From contig JAHRBS010000004.1 of assembly GCA_024305745.1 (NCBI GenBank), positions 3,906,001 through 3,970,000 on the forward strand: 64,000 nt of DNA. The letters run 5' to 3'. Below, piece after piece: positions 1-9,539 of this stretch. The notes beneath the pieces were generated by a model. That model searched no databases and was not told where the DNA came from. It saw nothing but the letters and a program-made list of their open reading frames with translations. How positions within the stretch are numbered: position 1 is the first letter of the stretch; every line of letters begins with the position of its first letter. The DNA is from Polyporus tsugae. Lineage: Eukaryota; Basidiomycota; Agaricomycetes; Polyporales; Polyporaceae. The position numbers were made by a program, and so were the translations under genes.

Positions 1-1
1 C

Positions 2-73
2 ATCAAAGAGGTGAGAGCCATAGCGGACGCCGTTTGGAAGGAGTTCGAAGAGAAGACCAATGACGTGGCCTAA
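2..73 (+). CDS. 3' end of an unidentified gene (partial)
   Basis: An open frame enters from the left edge and runs 23 codons to a TAA at 71-73. The tail is charged and helical-looking (ends KEFEEKTNDVA) and has coding-like codon use. Everything upstream is outside the window, so the product cannot be identified. It lies tail-to-tail with the F-box gene on the other strand, about 220 bases apart. Confidence 0.4.
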   Translation: MKEVRAIADAVWKEFEEKTNDVA

Positions 74-296
74 GGTGGGACGAGAAGGACGGTTGGCGCA
101 TACAAGGGTGGCATTAGTCCATCTCATGATATTACAACCTGTCGCTGAGGTCCAGGTACTCAAACGCAGCCTCATAACGTACAAAGATTATACACAAGCG
201 AGATGGGATCCTCGCAGGAAGGAATGCATAGAGTCCACAACGGAGAAAAACGGCGTCGAAAGCGGGTATGATGCCCACACCAAGGAACACGAACGC

Positions 297-1117
297 TCAC
301 CGCGCAAGCCCCTCGTAATACCTCACAATTCCCCTAATGCCCGGACACACCGCCAACCGCACTCGCTCGTTCTCCCTGGACATCACGGCATGCCCATTGC
401 TCTCCAACCACCTCATCAAGCCTCCGTTCTTTGCCATCTCGCTCCGGTCCTTCACCAAGTGGGCGAGGCGGTCGCGCTGGATCGCCCACCTCAAGCGCCG
501 CACAGCGGAGACGAGTGGGGCGGCGACGTGCGTACGGGACATGTCGCGGGGTAGAACGCGTGTGTGGTAGAACGCTTCGCGCGCGGCAGGGGAGGAACGT
601 GTGCGAAGTGAATGTGAGAGAATGGTGCGCGCGTGCGTCCATTGGAGACGGGATGCGCACTCGTATTGCCGCACCATCTGCGGGAACACCCAAGTGTGTG
701 AGGAATAGCTGTATGGTAGAATCCTTCCGGAGCATGCGACGACGTACGGTTGAAGAACCGATGTACAAGCCATCCCTCCACCGTCTCTCTATGCCCAGAC
801 CGCGCATGATGTTTCTGTGAACCAGCTCCGGGATCGATGGGCGCAATCGCAGTCCTGCGGGATTGGTGCCAAAGAGCGAGTGGGAGACACGAGAGGGTCC
901 GACGACCCAAAGACGTTCACGGTTCAAGATGGGATCATCGACGAGCGGCGTGAGCTCTGGGAAGACCAGTGCCAGAGAGCCCAGGTCGGGAATGTCCAGA
1001 AAAGAAACTAGTAGCTCAACATGAGTCTTCGCAGACTGTCTAGTCATTGAGGTGAAAGAAACGCTCACGAATATGTAACAGAATCTCGGGCGGAAGGTTG
1101 AGAAGCATGTCGACCAT
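297..1117 (-). CDS. F-box domain protein
   Basis: Three exons join in frame: 1117-1069, 1007-748 and 677-297, giving 229 residues. Exon 1 (MVDMLLNLPPEILLHI) joined to exon 2 (LSFLDIPDLGSLALVFPEL) forms a textbook N-terminal F-box, the module that binds Skp1 in SCF ubiquitin ligases. After it come a conserved-looking block (RRWRDGLYIGSS) and a basic helical C-terminal half (RDMSRTHVAAPLVSAVRRL). The introns are GT-AG, 61 and 70 nt; the second is phase 0. In the genome the two C-terminal frames look broken, but splicing restores one frame, so the gene appears intact. There is no recognisable substrate-binding repeat such as LRR or WD40. F-box proteins with short helical tails are expanded in basidiomycetes; the target is unknown. 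Confidence 0.72.
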
Positions 1118-1589
1118 TCACAGCAGCTGAAGTCCGAGCAGACGATATCAGCGTGGGTGGAGAACAGGTGTCGCGGTGCCAGACCAGAGATGACAGATAT
1201 AAAGCAGAGTGATAGTTTAGCGAGCCTGGGTCATTCCCTCGAGACGAACAACCGCAGCGACTCGAACGAGGCGATCAAGCGACTGTGGCAAGACTCGGCG
1301 CACTCCAGGACTCCAGGCACCGGCTTTTGCCGTCCGATCTAACACGCCAGCGGTCTGGGCGACCATGCTCGGCGACCATTCCTTTGCCTCTCCCTCATTG
1401 CCGAGTCAAATTTCAAAGCCCAGCGTAGTTCTCTTGTTCAACGTTCAACGTTCATGGGCTTCAAACTCAAACATGTGTCGCGCCTGACCCCTCAAATAGG
1501 CGCCACAAGTGCCCGCCGGCGACTGGTACTACGGTCAAGGTGTGTTGGCTCGGAGTGTAATCTTCGATGCTCCAGGTCGGCCAGGATAC

Positions 1590-1866
1590 ATGAGCCCGTT
1601 CTACGACATTCCGTCAAAGGCGAAAGGTTCAGAGTGGTCAGTCGACTGTTGGAAGGCGAGGTACGCACCAGAGCCTCTTCCCCATTAAATTTGGGTCTGA
1701 CTGGCGTCGTAAATAGTATGCTTGTTTAGGTTTCCGTTGAACCTTCTATACACGCATCCAGCAGGCTCTCGAGGCCGATATGGATAAGAGAACACTATAA
1801 GAGGACAGCGACGAATGGCAGACGGTCGCGCAGTGGCACGGAGCTTGGGTGGGCGATGTTGTGGGA
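1590..1866 (+). pseudogene. Glutathione S-transferase relic
   Basis: Three pieces match the intact GST next door in the same order. Piece 1 (1590-1660) reads FYDIPSKAKGSEWSVDCWKA, equals exon 1 of the neighbour and ends in the same phase at a GTACGC donor. Piece 2 (from 1730, after a TTTAG acceptor) reads FPLN, matching FTLN at the start of the neighbour's exon 2. Piece 3 (1801-1866) reads EDSDEWQTVAQWHGAWVG, matching the neighbour's C-terminal GEDGEEWRRVAQWHGGRWG. About 200 central codons are missing, and the N-terminal EPV and FYD lie in different frames. It is the remains of a tandem duplicate that lost its middle. Confidence 0.75.
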
Positions 1867-2108
1867 GGTACTACCAAAGGAGTCAACGTTGGTCAACCCA
1901 TAGGGCGGATTCGCACCGACCCGTAAGTGTTCTTCGATGAATAAGTTACGCAATACTATGGCCGCCTGTGAGCTGCGTATGTCACCGCCCCTTTGACAGC
2001 CCCAACACTGCGGAAGCTGCGCAATACAGTGTACCGCTTTATGGGCGGCTCTATACCCCTCCTTTAACATCCCCAGGCTAAGGGAACAGACACCACAAGA
2101 TTCCCGGA

Positions 2109-2922
2109 ATGTCTGCCGAACCCATCGTATTCTATGATCTCCCAGCGAAAGTGAAGGGGACGGCGTGGTCGAGTAGCACCTGGAAAACAAGGTAGGCACT
2201 ATAGCCAGCTACTCGCCGATAGTATTTCTAACACCCTGCGTAGGTTCACTTTAAACTACAAACGCCTTCCATACAAGACCGTCTTTGTCGAGTTCCCTGA
2301 CATCTCGCGCATCAGCCAAGAGATCGGCGCGAGCCCCACGGGGACCTGGCCAGACGGCTCTCCGAAGTACACGCTCCCCGCCATCTACGATCCCTCGACG
2401 AAGACCGCTGTCGCCGATTCCACGGCGATCGCGCGATACCTCGACGCGACGTACCCAGGCACGCCGCGCGTCATTCCGGAGGGAACAGAGGCATTCCAGG
2501 AAGCGGTGCAGGCTGCGCTCCGCACGGTCGTAGGGCTCAATGTTGCGCATCTCGTCATGCCTTTGGCTCCCCCTCTCCTCAGCCCGGACAGCTCGGCGCA
2601 CTACACGGTCATACGAGAGACGATCATGAGCGAGTCTCTCGTGAAGGAACTGTCCATCCTCGGAAGCGCGGCACGCGAAGAGCGGTGGGTGGCGCTGGAG
2701 GGCGGGTTGGGTAAGGTCGCGAAATGGATCGAGACAGACGGGAAGGAAAGGAAGTTCTTCATGGGCGACACACCGTGCTTTGCGGACTTCTTCGTCGGGG
2801 CTGGACTGGAGTCCATGAAGAGGGTCTTGGGTGAGGACGGCGAGGAATGGCGGAGGGTCGCGCAGTGGCATGGGGGACGATGGGGACGGTTGGTGGCTGA
2901 CTTGGAGGAGTTTGCGGACTAA
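2109..2922 (+). CDS. Glutathione S-transferase (fungal FuA-like class)
   Basis: Exon 1 (2109-2191) and exon 2 (2244-2922) encode 253 residues; the intron is 52 nt, with AGG (Arg) split across it. The N-terminal thioredoxin-like half holds the WKTR block, the LPAIYDP cis-proline loop and an ADSTAIARYLD segment matching the glutathione-binding E/D-S motif. The helical C-terminal half has the conserved FMGDTPCFADFFVGAGLESM block. This layout (FYDLP start, WSSSTWKTR, DSxAIAxYLD, MGDTPSFADF) is that of the basidiomycete FuA class, implicated in detoxifying wood-derived aromatics. The enzyme is expected in the cytosol. The relic just upstream shows that the gene was once tandemly duplicated. Class assignment rests on motif resemblance only. 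Confidence 0.88.
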
Positions 2923-2992
2923 CACAATTATGTAGCCCTCCTATCAATTAGTTGCGTCCTTGTGCCTTCAATGTATAATCCTGTGCTCTCAA

Positions 2993-3669
2993 CAGTGTGG
3001 AGGACCCCTGACAATTCACCAAAATCCCTGATCCCTGCCTCCAAATTTCGCTCAGAATTGTCCGAAAGATCAGGCCGTACTTGGCGGCCAATTTGGCCGG
3101 ATTAAATCAGGCGTTCGGGCCCTGGAGCCCCGTTTGTCCGGATAGTCGGATGTGGCCTCCGAGAGGGCGATTTTGTCCGGATCCGAGAGCATTAGGCCGA
3201 TTTTTCGCTCTCTGTTGTCGGAAAACACAAGAAAATGTGATATACGACTGCTAAATGGCTGGCGAGATACAACTGAGGGATGCTACTTACAGGGCGTGGA
3301 GCAAGCAGCGAAGGATACGGAGGGTATCTACGGACGGATCATGTCCACTAAGTACGCACTGATCAAGATTCCACACTCCGCACTACGCTTGTACATTAGA
3401 TTCAGTTGTTAATACATGGCTTCAAGAGATTTGTACGGCGCTTCTAGACACTATATGAACCGTTGGACACATCAATCGACGGTAAGTATGAGTGTTACTA
3501 CAAACAGTACTGTAGACTTCACAACCAGGCCCCATATGTCTGGATCATGGCATGGGGCATTTTGGCCAAATGTCCGGATAAAAATCATGCATGGACCCCT
3601 CCAAAATCCAAAAATTGTCCGGATTAGGCATCAGGGATATGGGTGAATTGTCAGGGGTCCTCAGTGTGG
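2993..3669. mobile_element. Non-autonomous hAT-type element (MITE-like) with 8 bp target duplication
   Basis: The element proper is 3001-3661 (661 bp). Its ends are perfect 20 bp inverted repeats (AGGACCCCTGACAATTCACC at 3001 and its complement ending at 3661), extending imperfectly to about 32 bp (ATCCCTGAT shared). It is flanked by the perfect 8 bp direct repeat CAGTGTGG at 2993-3000 and 3662-3669. Eight-base target duplications are diagnostic of hAT (and P) superfamily insertion. Subterminal copies of TGTCCGGAT occur in both halves, as in hAT elements where transposase binds subterminal repeats. No reading frame resembles a hAT transposase, so it must have moved in trans. Confidence 0.88.
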
Positions 3670-3795
3670 TGATTAGCGCTGACTAATCCTTGAACATGTC
3701 CGGCGCTCCGTATCTCGTCGAAATTTCTTATTCTTTCCTGTGCCGTCCTCAAGCCGTCCTTCTTCAATATTGGATGCTTCGTTCGGACAACAATC

Positions 3796-5932
3796 ATGTC
3801 GGCAGAAAACCATGTCTTCCAAGGTACTTGCTTTGTAATTCAACGTTTAGGAATTTGGCTGACTCGTCACCCGCAGACCTCACCATAAAATCCTACACCA
3901 TTGCTCTTGACAAAGACGAAAAGTCCCTCGCAGTCCCCTTCTGTCTCCGCTTCAGAGTCGCACACGCAAAGTATACATGGCGTCTATTTCTGGGAGCTGC
4001 CTCTCCAAACACTGGATATGGCTTGGCACAGGGTGATGTCTGGGTCGCTACTATTCCCGGATACGAAAACATCTACATCCGCTCCGAGAGCGACCAATGG
4101 CATGTCTGGCACAAGACCATCAACTATGGAGAAAAGAGGTATTGCAAGAACGAGAAGAAGTTCCTACACAGCTACCATCCCTGGTTGCGCGACCGTCTCT
4201 TGCAGTTCAATGGGACTGATCTGGGTTGGCATCCTCGCCGCTTTTTTAATCACCATAGAGTCACATGGAACACAAATCGCGCTTTTGACCACCCCGAGTA
4301 TGAATCCCTCGATTCTGTGGCCGTGGCTCGCTACGTAAAAGCCTTCCATCTCCTGCCGAGGCCCACCCTTTTTGAGAGAGTCCAGCCTGCGACTTCGACT
4401 TCGTCGTTCGGTGTTCCACCGGTAACTCCAACTGCTCGACCGGCCCAACCAGGTCAGCCTTTGCTCCCAAGGCCCACAGTCCCTGGGGGAGTCCAGCTTG
4501 CAGCTCCAAGTTCGTCGTACAGCCTTCAGCCGATAACCGTTCTGCCGGGCCAACCAGGTCAGCCTCCACTTCGGGGACTCACGTTCTCCGAGGTCCAGCC
4601 TGCCCCACCGACCTCGTCATCCAGCCTTCCAACGGCACCAACGGCTGCTCGTCCAGCCCCACAAGGTCAACCTCCGGCTCCTAAGCCTACAGTCCCTGGA
4701 GGAGTCCAGCCTGCGGCCCGGGCACCGAGTTCGACACCTAGCCTTCGACCGACAGCCGCGCTGCCCGCCCAACCAGGTCGGTGTTTACTTTGGGTACACC
4801 GCGTGATAAGTAGCTGAGGAACCTCCCAGTTTCCTCGTCATCCGCAGAGCCACCCAAGTACGAAGATGTCGTTCCAGAAACCAGACTCAAGCGGCAGCGG
4901 TCTTCGTCGTCTCTGTCCTACGCCTCTAAAGAGCGGAGCCCATCGCCCAAGCGAACACATCTTGGCGAAAAGGTCCGGGACTCGAGCGACACCATTCGAG
5001 AACAGCCGCCTCATCTCTCCTGTCCCCGCACGAGTCCTCTAGGAACACCACCGATGTCTGCTACACTGCCGGCGCCGGCCACTGCTGCACCACCCCCGTT
5101 CATGGCTGCACCACCGCCCCCAGCTCTGGCGATCCCGCCATCATCTGCTCCTGCCAGCCGGGCGTCGCCCGTTCATGCCGTCCAGCCCTTACCTGTTCCC
5201 GCAGTCCAGCCATCGCTCGCTCCCGCGACCCAGCCGGTGCTAGTACATGCCACCGCAACACATCCATTACCTGCTCCTTCGGTCCAGCCACCACCGACGC
5301 ACCCGGTCTCCCCACACAAGCCAGCATCTACAGCGAAGGGAGTGGATGTCCCTACGAACCGATCTCCGTCGGATGCAGGGACCAGGAGCATACTAGAGGG
5401 GGCTTCCAATAAACCGTCTCCACCAGACCCAGTGAGCATCGAATCATTCCTCAGCGACCTCCCATTGTCGCTGTCACACCGCACCGCTGCCTTCACGACG
5501 GTGGGAGTCGCGAACATGGAGCATCTCCGGCTACTAGCGCAGCTCCACAAGTGTTCCCTCGACAAATTCCTCGCCATGCTTCGAGAGCGCGGACTCTCCT
5601 TCATAGAGTCGCTCGTCCTGCGGTCTGCGCTCCACGCTCTCCGACAGCCGCCGTCTGCAGACCCACAAGCACAAGCCGAGCCGACGACAATCGAAGCGTG
5701 GCTCGAACGGATCGGGCCGTCCATGGTTTGCCACGCCCGAGTGTTTCAGGACCTCGGTATTGACATTGCACACATCCCTGTGCTCGCTCAGCTTGATGCG
5801 GAATCATTCCAAGAGTTTGAAAACGCGTTGGGCACGGCAGGTCTTGCTTGGATAGACCGCTTCGTTATTACAGCCCAGATTCGTGACAATGGACTACCAG
5901 ATTTGAAGCCGGAACCGTTATTAGTTGCTTGA
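3796..5932 (+). CDS. Proline-rich protein with two C-terminal SAM-like repeats
   Basis: Exons 3796-3823, 3877-4776 and 4848-5932 join in frame to 670 residues. Residues ~10-190 form an aromatic-rich globular region of unknown family (contains SDQWHVWHKTINYGEKRYC). Residues ~195-310 are about four imperfect ~37-residue repeats built on RPT..VQPA..SS....PAQPGQP. A low-complexity Pro/Ala linker follows. The C-terminus has two related helical units starting SIESFLSDL and TIEAWLERI, each of the form [LGV..h..L..L] and ending in a long helix; they resemble SAM-like folds. The gene at 31.6 kb ends in the same type of unit. I do not recognise a function; a scaffold or transcription-associated role is conceivable. 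A start at 3690 in an open frame is possible but would read through the first intron. Confidence 0.75.
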
Positions 5933-6178
5933 ATGCCACTGCGTTACCCCCTCGCTCGCTGGAGCCAGTCTTTTTAATATTAGTAGTGTCTGTCGACCCA
6001 AGTTCGTATCAATTTCGTACAAAAGAAACATCGTTGCGAGCAGGACGACCAGTGGCGCGAATGTCCATTGGTTCAAATCAACTTAAAATGGTCGGAAACT
6101 TTGAGTACGGATAGATTTAAAACGGAAGAGGGAACAACGGCGTCCGATATTAGGTAGGGGAAAAAATGAGATCTCACT

Positions 6179-6260
6179 CGACGCCAGCAGGATTCGAACC
6201 TGCGCCTCCAAAGGAGAACAGATTTCTAATCTGTCGCCGTAACCACTTGGCTATAGCGCC
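6179..6260 (-). tRNA. tRNA-Ser (anticodon AGA)
   Basis: On the minus strand 82 nt fold as a type II tRNA. The acceptor stem pairs GGCGCTA with TGGCGTC (two wobbles) and has discriminator G. The anticodon stem ACAGA/TCTGT carries loop TTAGAAA, so the anticodon is AGA (reads UCU). The variable arm is long, as expected for serine tRNA, and the T arm has GGTTCGAATCC. No intron is seen. Runs of T follow the 3' end, fitting pol III termination. Confidence 0.95.
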
Positions 6261-7690
6261 TTGAAACATGGTCATGCTATTGACTATATCAGCAGTTCAC
6301 ATTCATTTCCGTATTGATGCATTTGGAATCAACTCTGGCGCGTTTGGACTCTGGAGTCGGAGTCGGACCCTGCTACCACCAAGCTACCACCACCATGACT
6401 TCCGAGCTGTAGCTGCATACCATAGCGGCGACATCCTCTCTCAAGTTAACTGCACGGGTATGGCCTATGACTTGCAATTGGGCCAGCGTCGGTGAGCACC
6501 AGGTTCTCTGATCGTACAAAAATCTTGAAGTCCCTGGTAGATCAAGTCTCGGTTTCTGACGGGGGATGGAAGGGATAACTGACCTGGCACGATCCGGACA
6601 GCTGTGTCTATGTATAGACGTCCGAACCCTCGTATATGTGCCTCTCCGCGGTCACTGCGACCTTGGCCGGGTGGTTTTACTGATGAGACTGGTACGCCAC
6701 ACGCGCACGCATCCTCTCCCATCTGCTTGTTCCACGGTGGTTTAAAATACAGCAGCAAGCTGTAGTCTATAATTACAAGCGAGACAGCTGGGTCCAGAAA
6801 TTGTGTCAACATCGGTGGTCGTCTCACCTCACAACAACTGGCATGCCGCATGGACGTCAAGCGTTGAAACGTTTTCCGTTCATTGTCATGGTTTCTGGCG
6901 AATGGCAAGACGAGCGTTTGTTCGCCAGCCGTGCAGAGCCTTTATCCGGTGCTCGGACTGAAAATTGAAGAGGCGCCGGCTGCATCAGCCTGCATGCAAC
7001 CAAGTACTTACACGATATGCGACCGGGAAGTGCGCTTGCTCCACCGTACGCATTGCTCACGTCGTTTTGTGTTATGCTTACTTATCTACGCGCACTATCC
7101 GCCTGCCCCAGCAAACTTGCCTGGAGGCTGGTTGAGATAAGTTGAGATATCGATGCTGGAGGAATACTTAGCACATTGCCAGCACGTTGCACATGTCAAC
7201 CCCGATGTGGCGCAACATGCCCTCCATAGACTCGGAGCCAGTGTATGGCCAATTGTTAGGATGTCGTCCCCAGTACACGCCTCAGGTACCACCGCCACTT
7301 CTCAGATAGAAGTTGTCTCAATGTCTATGTCATGAAGCCAAGCACTTCTGATATGTTATTACAGACGAACAAGAATTGGACATGACCGACGTTCTCTATC
7401 GGAACGCGTGCTCCCGAAGGTCGGTGAGAATCCTAGGTGAATCACACGGTCAGAATTAGCCCATGTCCTCCATCTTGTCCTGTGGCGCGTGCGCAAGAAC
7501 GCCTTTGATGTTGACCAGATGTGCAGGTCACACTTGCCGGGCAAGGATCTGCAAGGATCTTGGCTCACTCTTGGCCCCCATCCTGACTTGCCATCACATC
7601 ACATATGTCACATCGTCTGAGGTGCGCATGTGCTGTCCACATCCTTCTGAGCTTCCCCCGATGTTGGCCAGAGACCACAGCGCGGGTTGG
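6261..7690. other. Gene-free stretch
   Basis: Short open frames occur on both strands, but none shows coding-like composition, a plausible splice pattern or a family resemblance. I see no terminal inverted repeats or tandem arrays. It contains the upstream region of the Vps62-domain gene at its right end. Confidence 0.5.
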
Positions 7691-7696
7691 ACGATG

Positions 7697-7702
7697 TATA
7701 TA
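7697..7702 (+). promoter_or_regulatory. TATA box of the Vps62-domain gene
   Basis: TATATA lies 72 bases upstream of the ATG at 7769, a suitable distance for a short 5' leader. It is the clearest TATA element on this strand ahead of a gene in the first 10 kb. Confidence 0.5.
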
Positions 7703-7768
7703 GGAACGGGATGGCAACCTTCCTGATCCCCTCGCTCCTGCCCCAGCGGACACCGCACAGACAGCGCA

Positions 7769-8914
7769 ATGGTCGGATTCACTCTGTCCGCTCTCCCAGC
7801 GCTCGTCCTCCCTCTCTGTGCTGTGGCTTCATCCGTCCGCTTGGCGAAGCGCGACAACCCGGTCCCGTCGTTCGTTCTTGCAAACGCGCCAGTATCGCAC
7901 CTCTACTCCAAGGAGCAATGGTGGCCAGCTGACGTTGCTGTCCACCTGACGCACGTTACGCCCGAAGTCAACTTCTCCACTTTTGCAACCTCGGTGACGT
8001 TCCAGAACATCTCTTCGCTCAGCAGCGATGTCTGCCTCACGTCCAAGGACGACGTCAGCAAGTCTCCAGCCTGGCTCAATTCCGCGGTGGGAAAGCCAGA
8101 TGCCAATGGGCTCAGCACCGCGCCCACGACGATTGTTCTGGTGAACAAGCCGGGCGGCATCCTTGACGCGTTCTACTTTTACTTCTACTCCTACGATAAC
8201 GGAGGAAAGGTGAGGCTGTCCAAACTCCTACCGGATATCATCCTATCGATCGACCGACACTCACCTCGGTCATTCAGGTCTTGGGCGTCGAGTACGGTGA
8301 CCACGTCGGTGATTGGGAGCACAGCATGGTGCGCTTCGTGAACGGCACGCCAAGCGTAATCTACCTCTCCGCCCATTCGGGCGGCTCGGCGTACACGTTC
8401 AATGCCACCCAGAAGACCAACGGCCGCCCCACGACGTACATTGGCGTGGGTACGCACGCAAACTACGCCAAGTCCGGCAAGCACTGTCACGACCTTCCCG
8501 GCGACCTCCTCTGCGACCAGACTGACGCCGGCCCGCTCTGGGACCCCGCAGCCAGCTACCGGGCGTTCTGGTTCGACAACTCGACCCAGACGTTCACCGT
8601 TGCTGGGGGCGCGGGTGTCGGCGCAGCGAACATCGAGGCGGAGGGCACAAGCTGGCTGTCGTACAAGGGCAGGTGGGGCGACGAGCAGTACCCCGACTTC
8701 GAGCACGGGCAGTACTGCATCGAAATCGGTAGCCTTGTCAACGAGTGCAAGTATGTCACCGGCCCTACTGGTGAGTCCGCACGTTGTCTCCGTCAGCCAA
8801 CCATGAGGTTTACTTACGTTTATGTTGTAATGTCTAGGCCCCATCGCAAAGAACCTTGGACGAACAGCCGTTTGCCAGACGGAGAGCGGTTGCAAGATCT
8901 CAACGTCGCTTTGA
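7769..8914 (+). CDS. Secreted Vps62 (DUF946) domain protein
   Basis: Exons 7769-8209, 8278-8770 and 8838-8914 give 336 residues. The first ~20 residues are a hydrophobic signal peptide (LSALPALVLPLCAVAS) followed by a KR dibasic pair, suggesting secretion and propeptide processing. The core matches the Vps62 family: AFYFYFYSYDNG, then VGDWEHSMVRF, then IYLSAHSGG and the PTTYIGVGTHANYA block with the conserved GTHANYA. Several N-x-S/T sequons and paired cysteines near the C-terminus fit an extracellular protein. Despite the family name (from a yeast vacuolar sorting gene), the molecular function of the domain is not established. Introns are 68 and 67 nt. Confidence 0.87.
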
Positions 8915-9539
8915 TTATTTTTTATGGAGATTATACCCTGTCGAGCTGTTCGCGTAGGAATGGAATTTCAAGGGACTTTTTTTGAATTTGATGATGACGC
9001 ATGGAATATCAATTCCAGTGAACTATGTGCTGATGGTAATATGTCTTCAAAGTTCACACTTTCGGTCCGGTTTTTGCACAAGCCTTTGCAAGATGCAGTG
9101 TGATAGCTCGTTTCGCCTTCCACACGTCCCTGCGCTTCGCTCGCTCTCAAGGTCTCGAGATGTACATAGCCGGGCTGGAGAAAAGGGTGGGAGCGAAGCT
9201 GCGAACCCCGGTGGGGGACTGCGGGACGAATAGCCGAGGAATAGCCTCCCAATGCTCCACGACAGCTCTACCATATGGCCGTGTTGTCTGCCAGTGGATC
9301 GGGTGCCATCGGGGGTGGAGATACCGCTTCATGTGTGTTGGTGCTCGTGGTTGAAACGATTCGATTGATGTGTGCGCGCATGCCGCGACGGAGGCGCCAG
9401 GAGAGCGAACAACTTGTACAGGACGTGCACCCGCAAGCGACGCCAATGGCTTGAATTCTCTTCTCTTCCTTCCCGCCACTCCTTCTCTCCTTCTTTTCCC
9501 TCCCGTCTCTCCGCTGCCCTTGTGCTTTTGCTCGCGTTG

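Noticed and set aside
334..1068. A 244-residue minus-strand frame in one piece
   Set aside because: Its last third is out of frame with the conserved C-terminal block; a canonical 70 nt phase-0 intron (747-678) and a 61 nt intron near the start give a coherent F-box protein instead.
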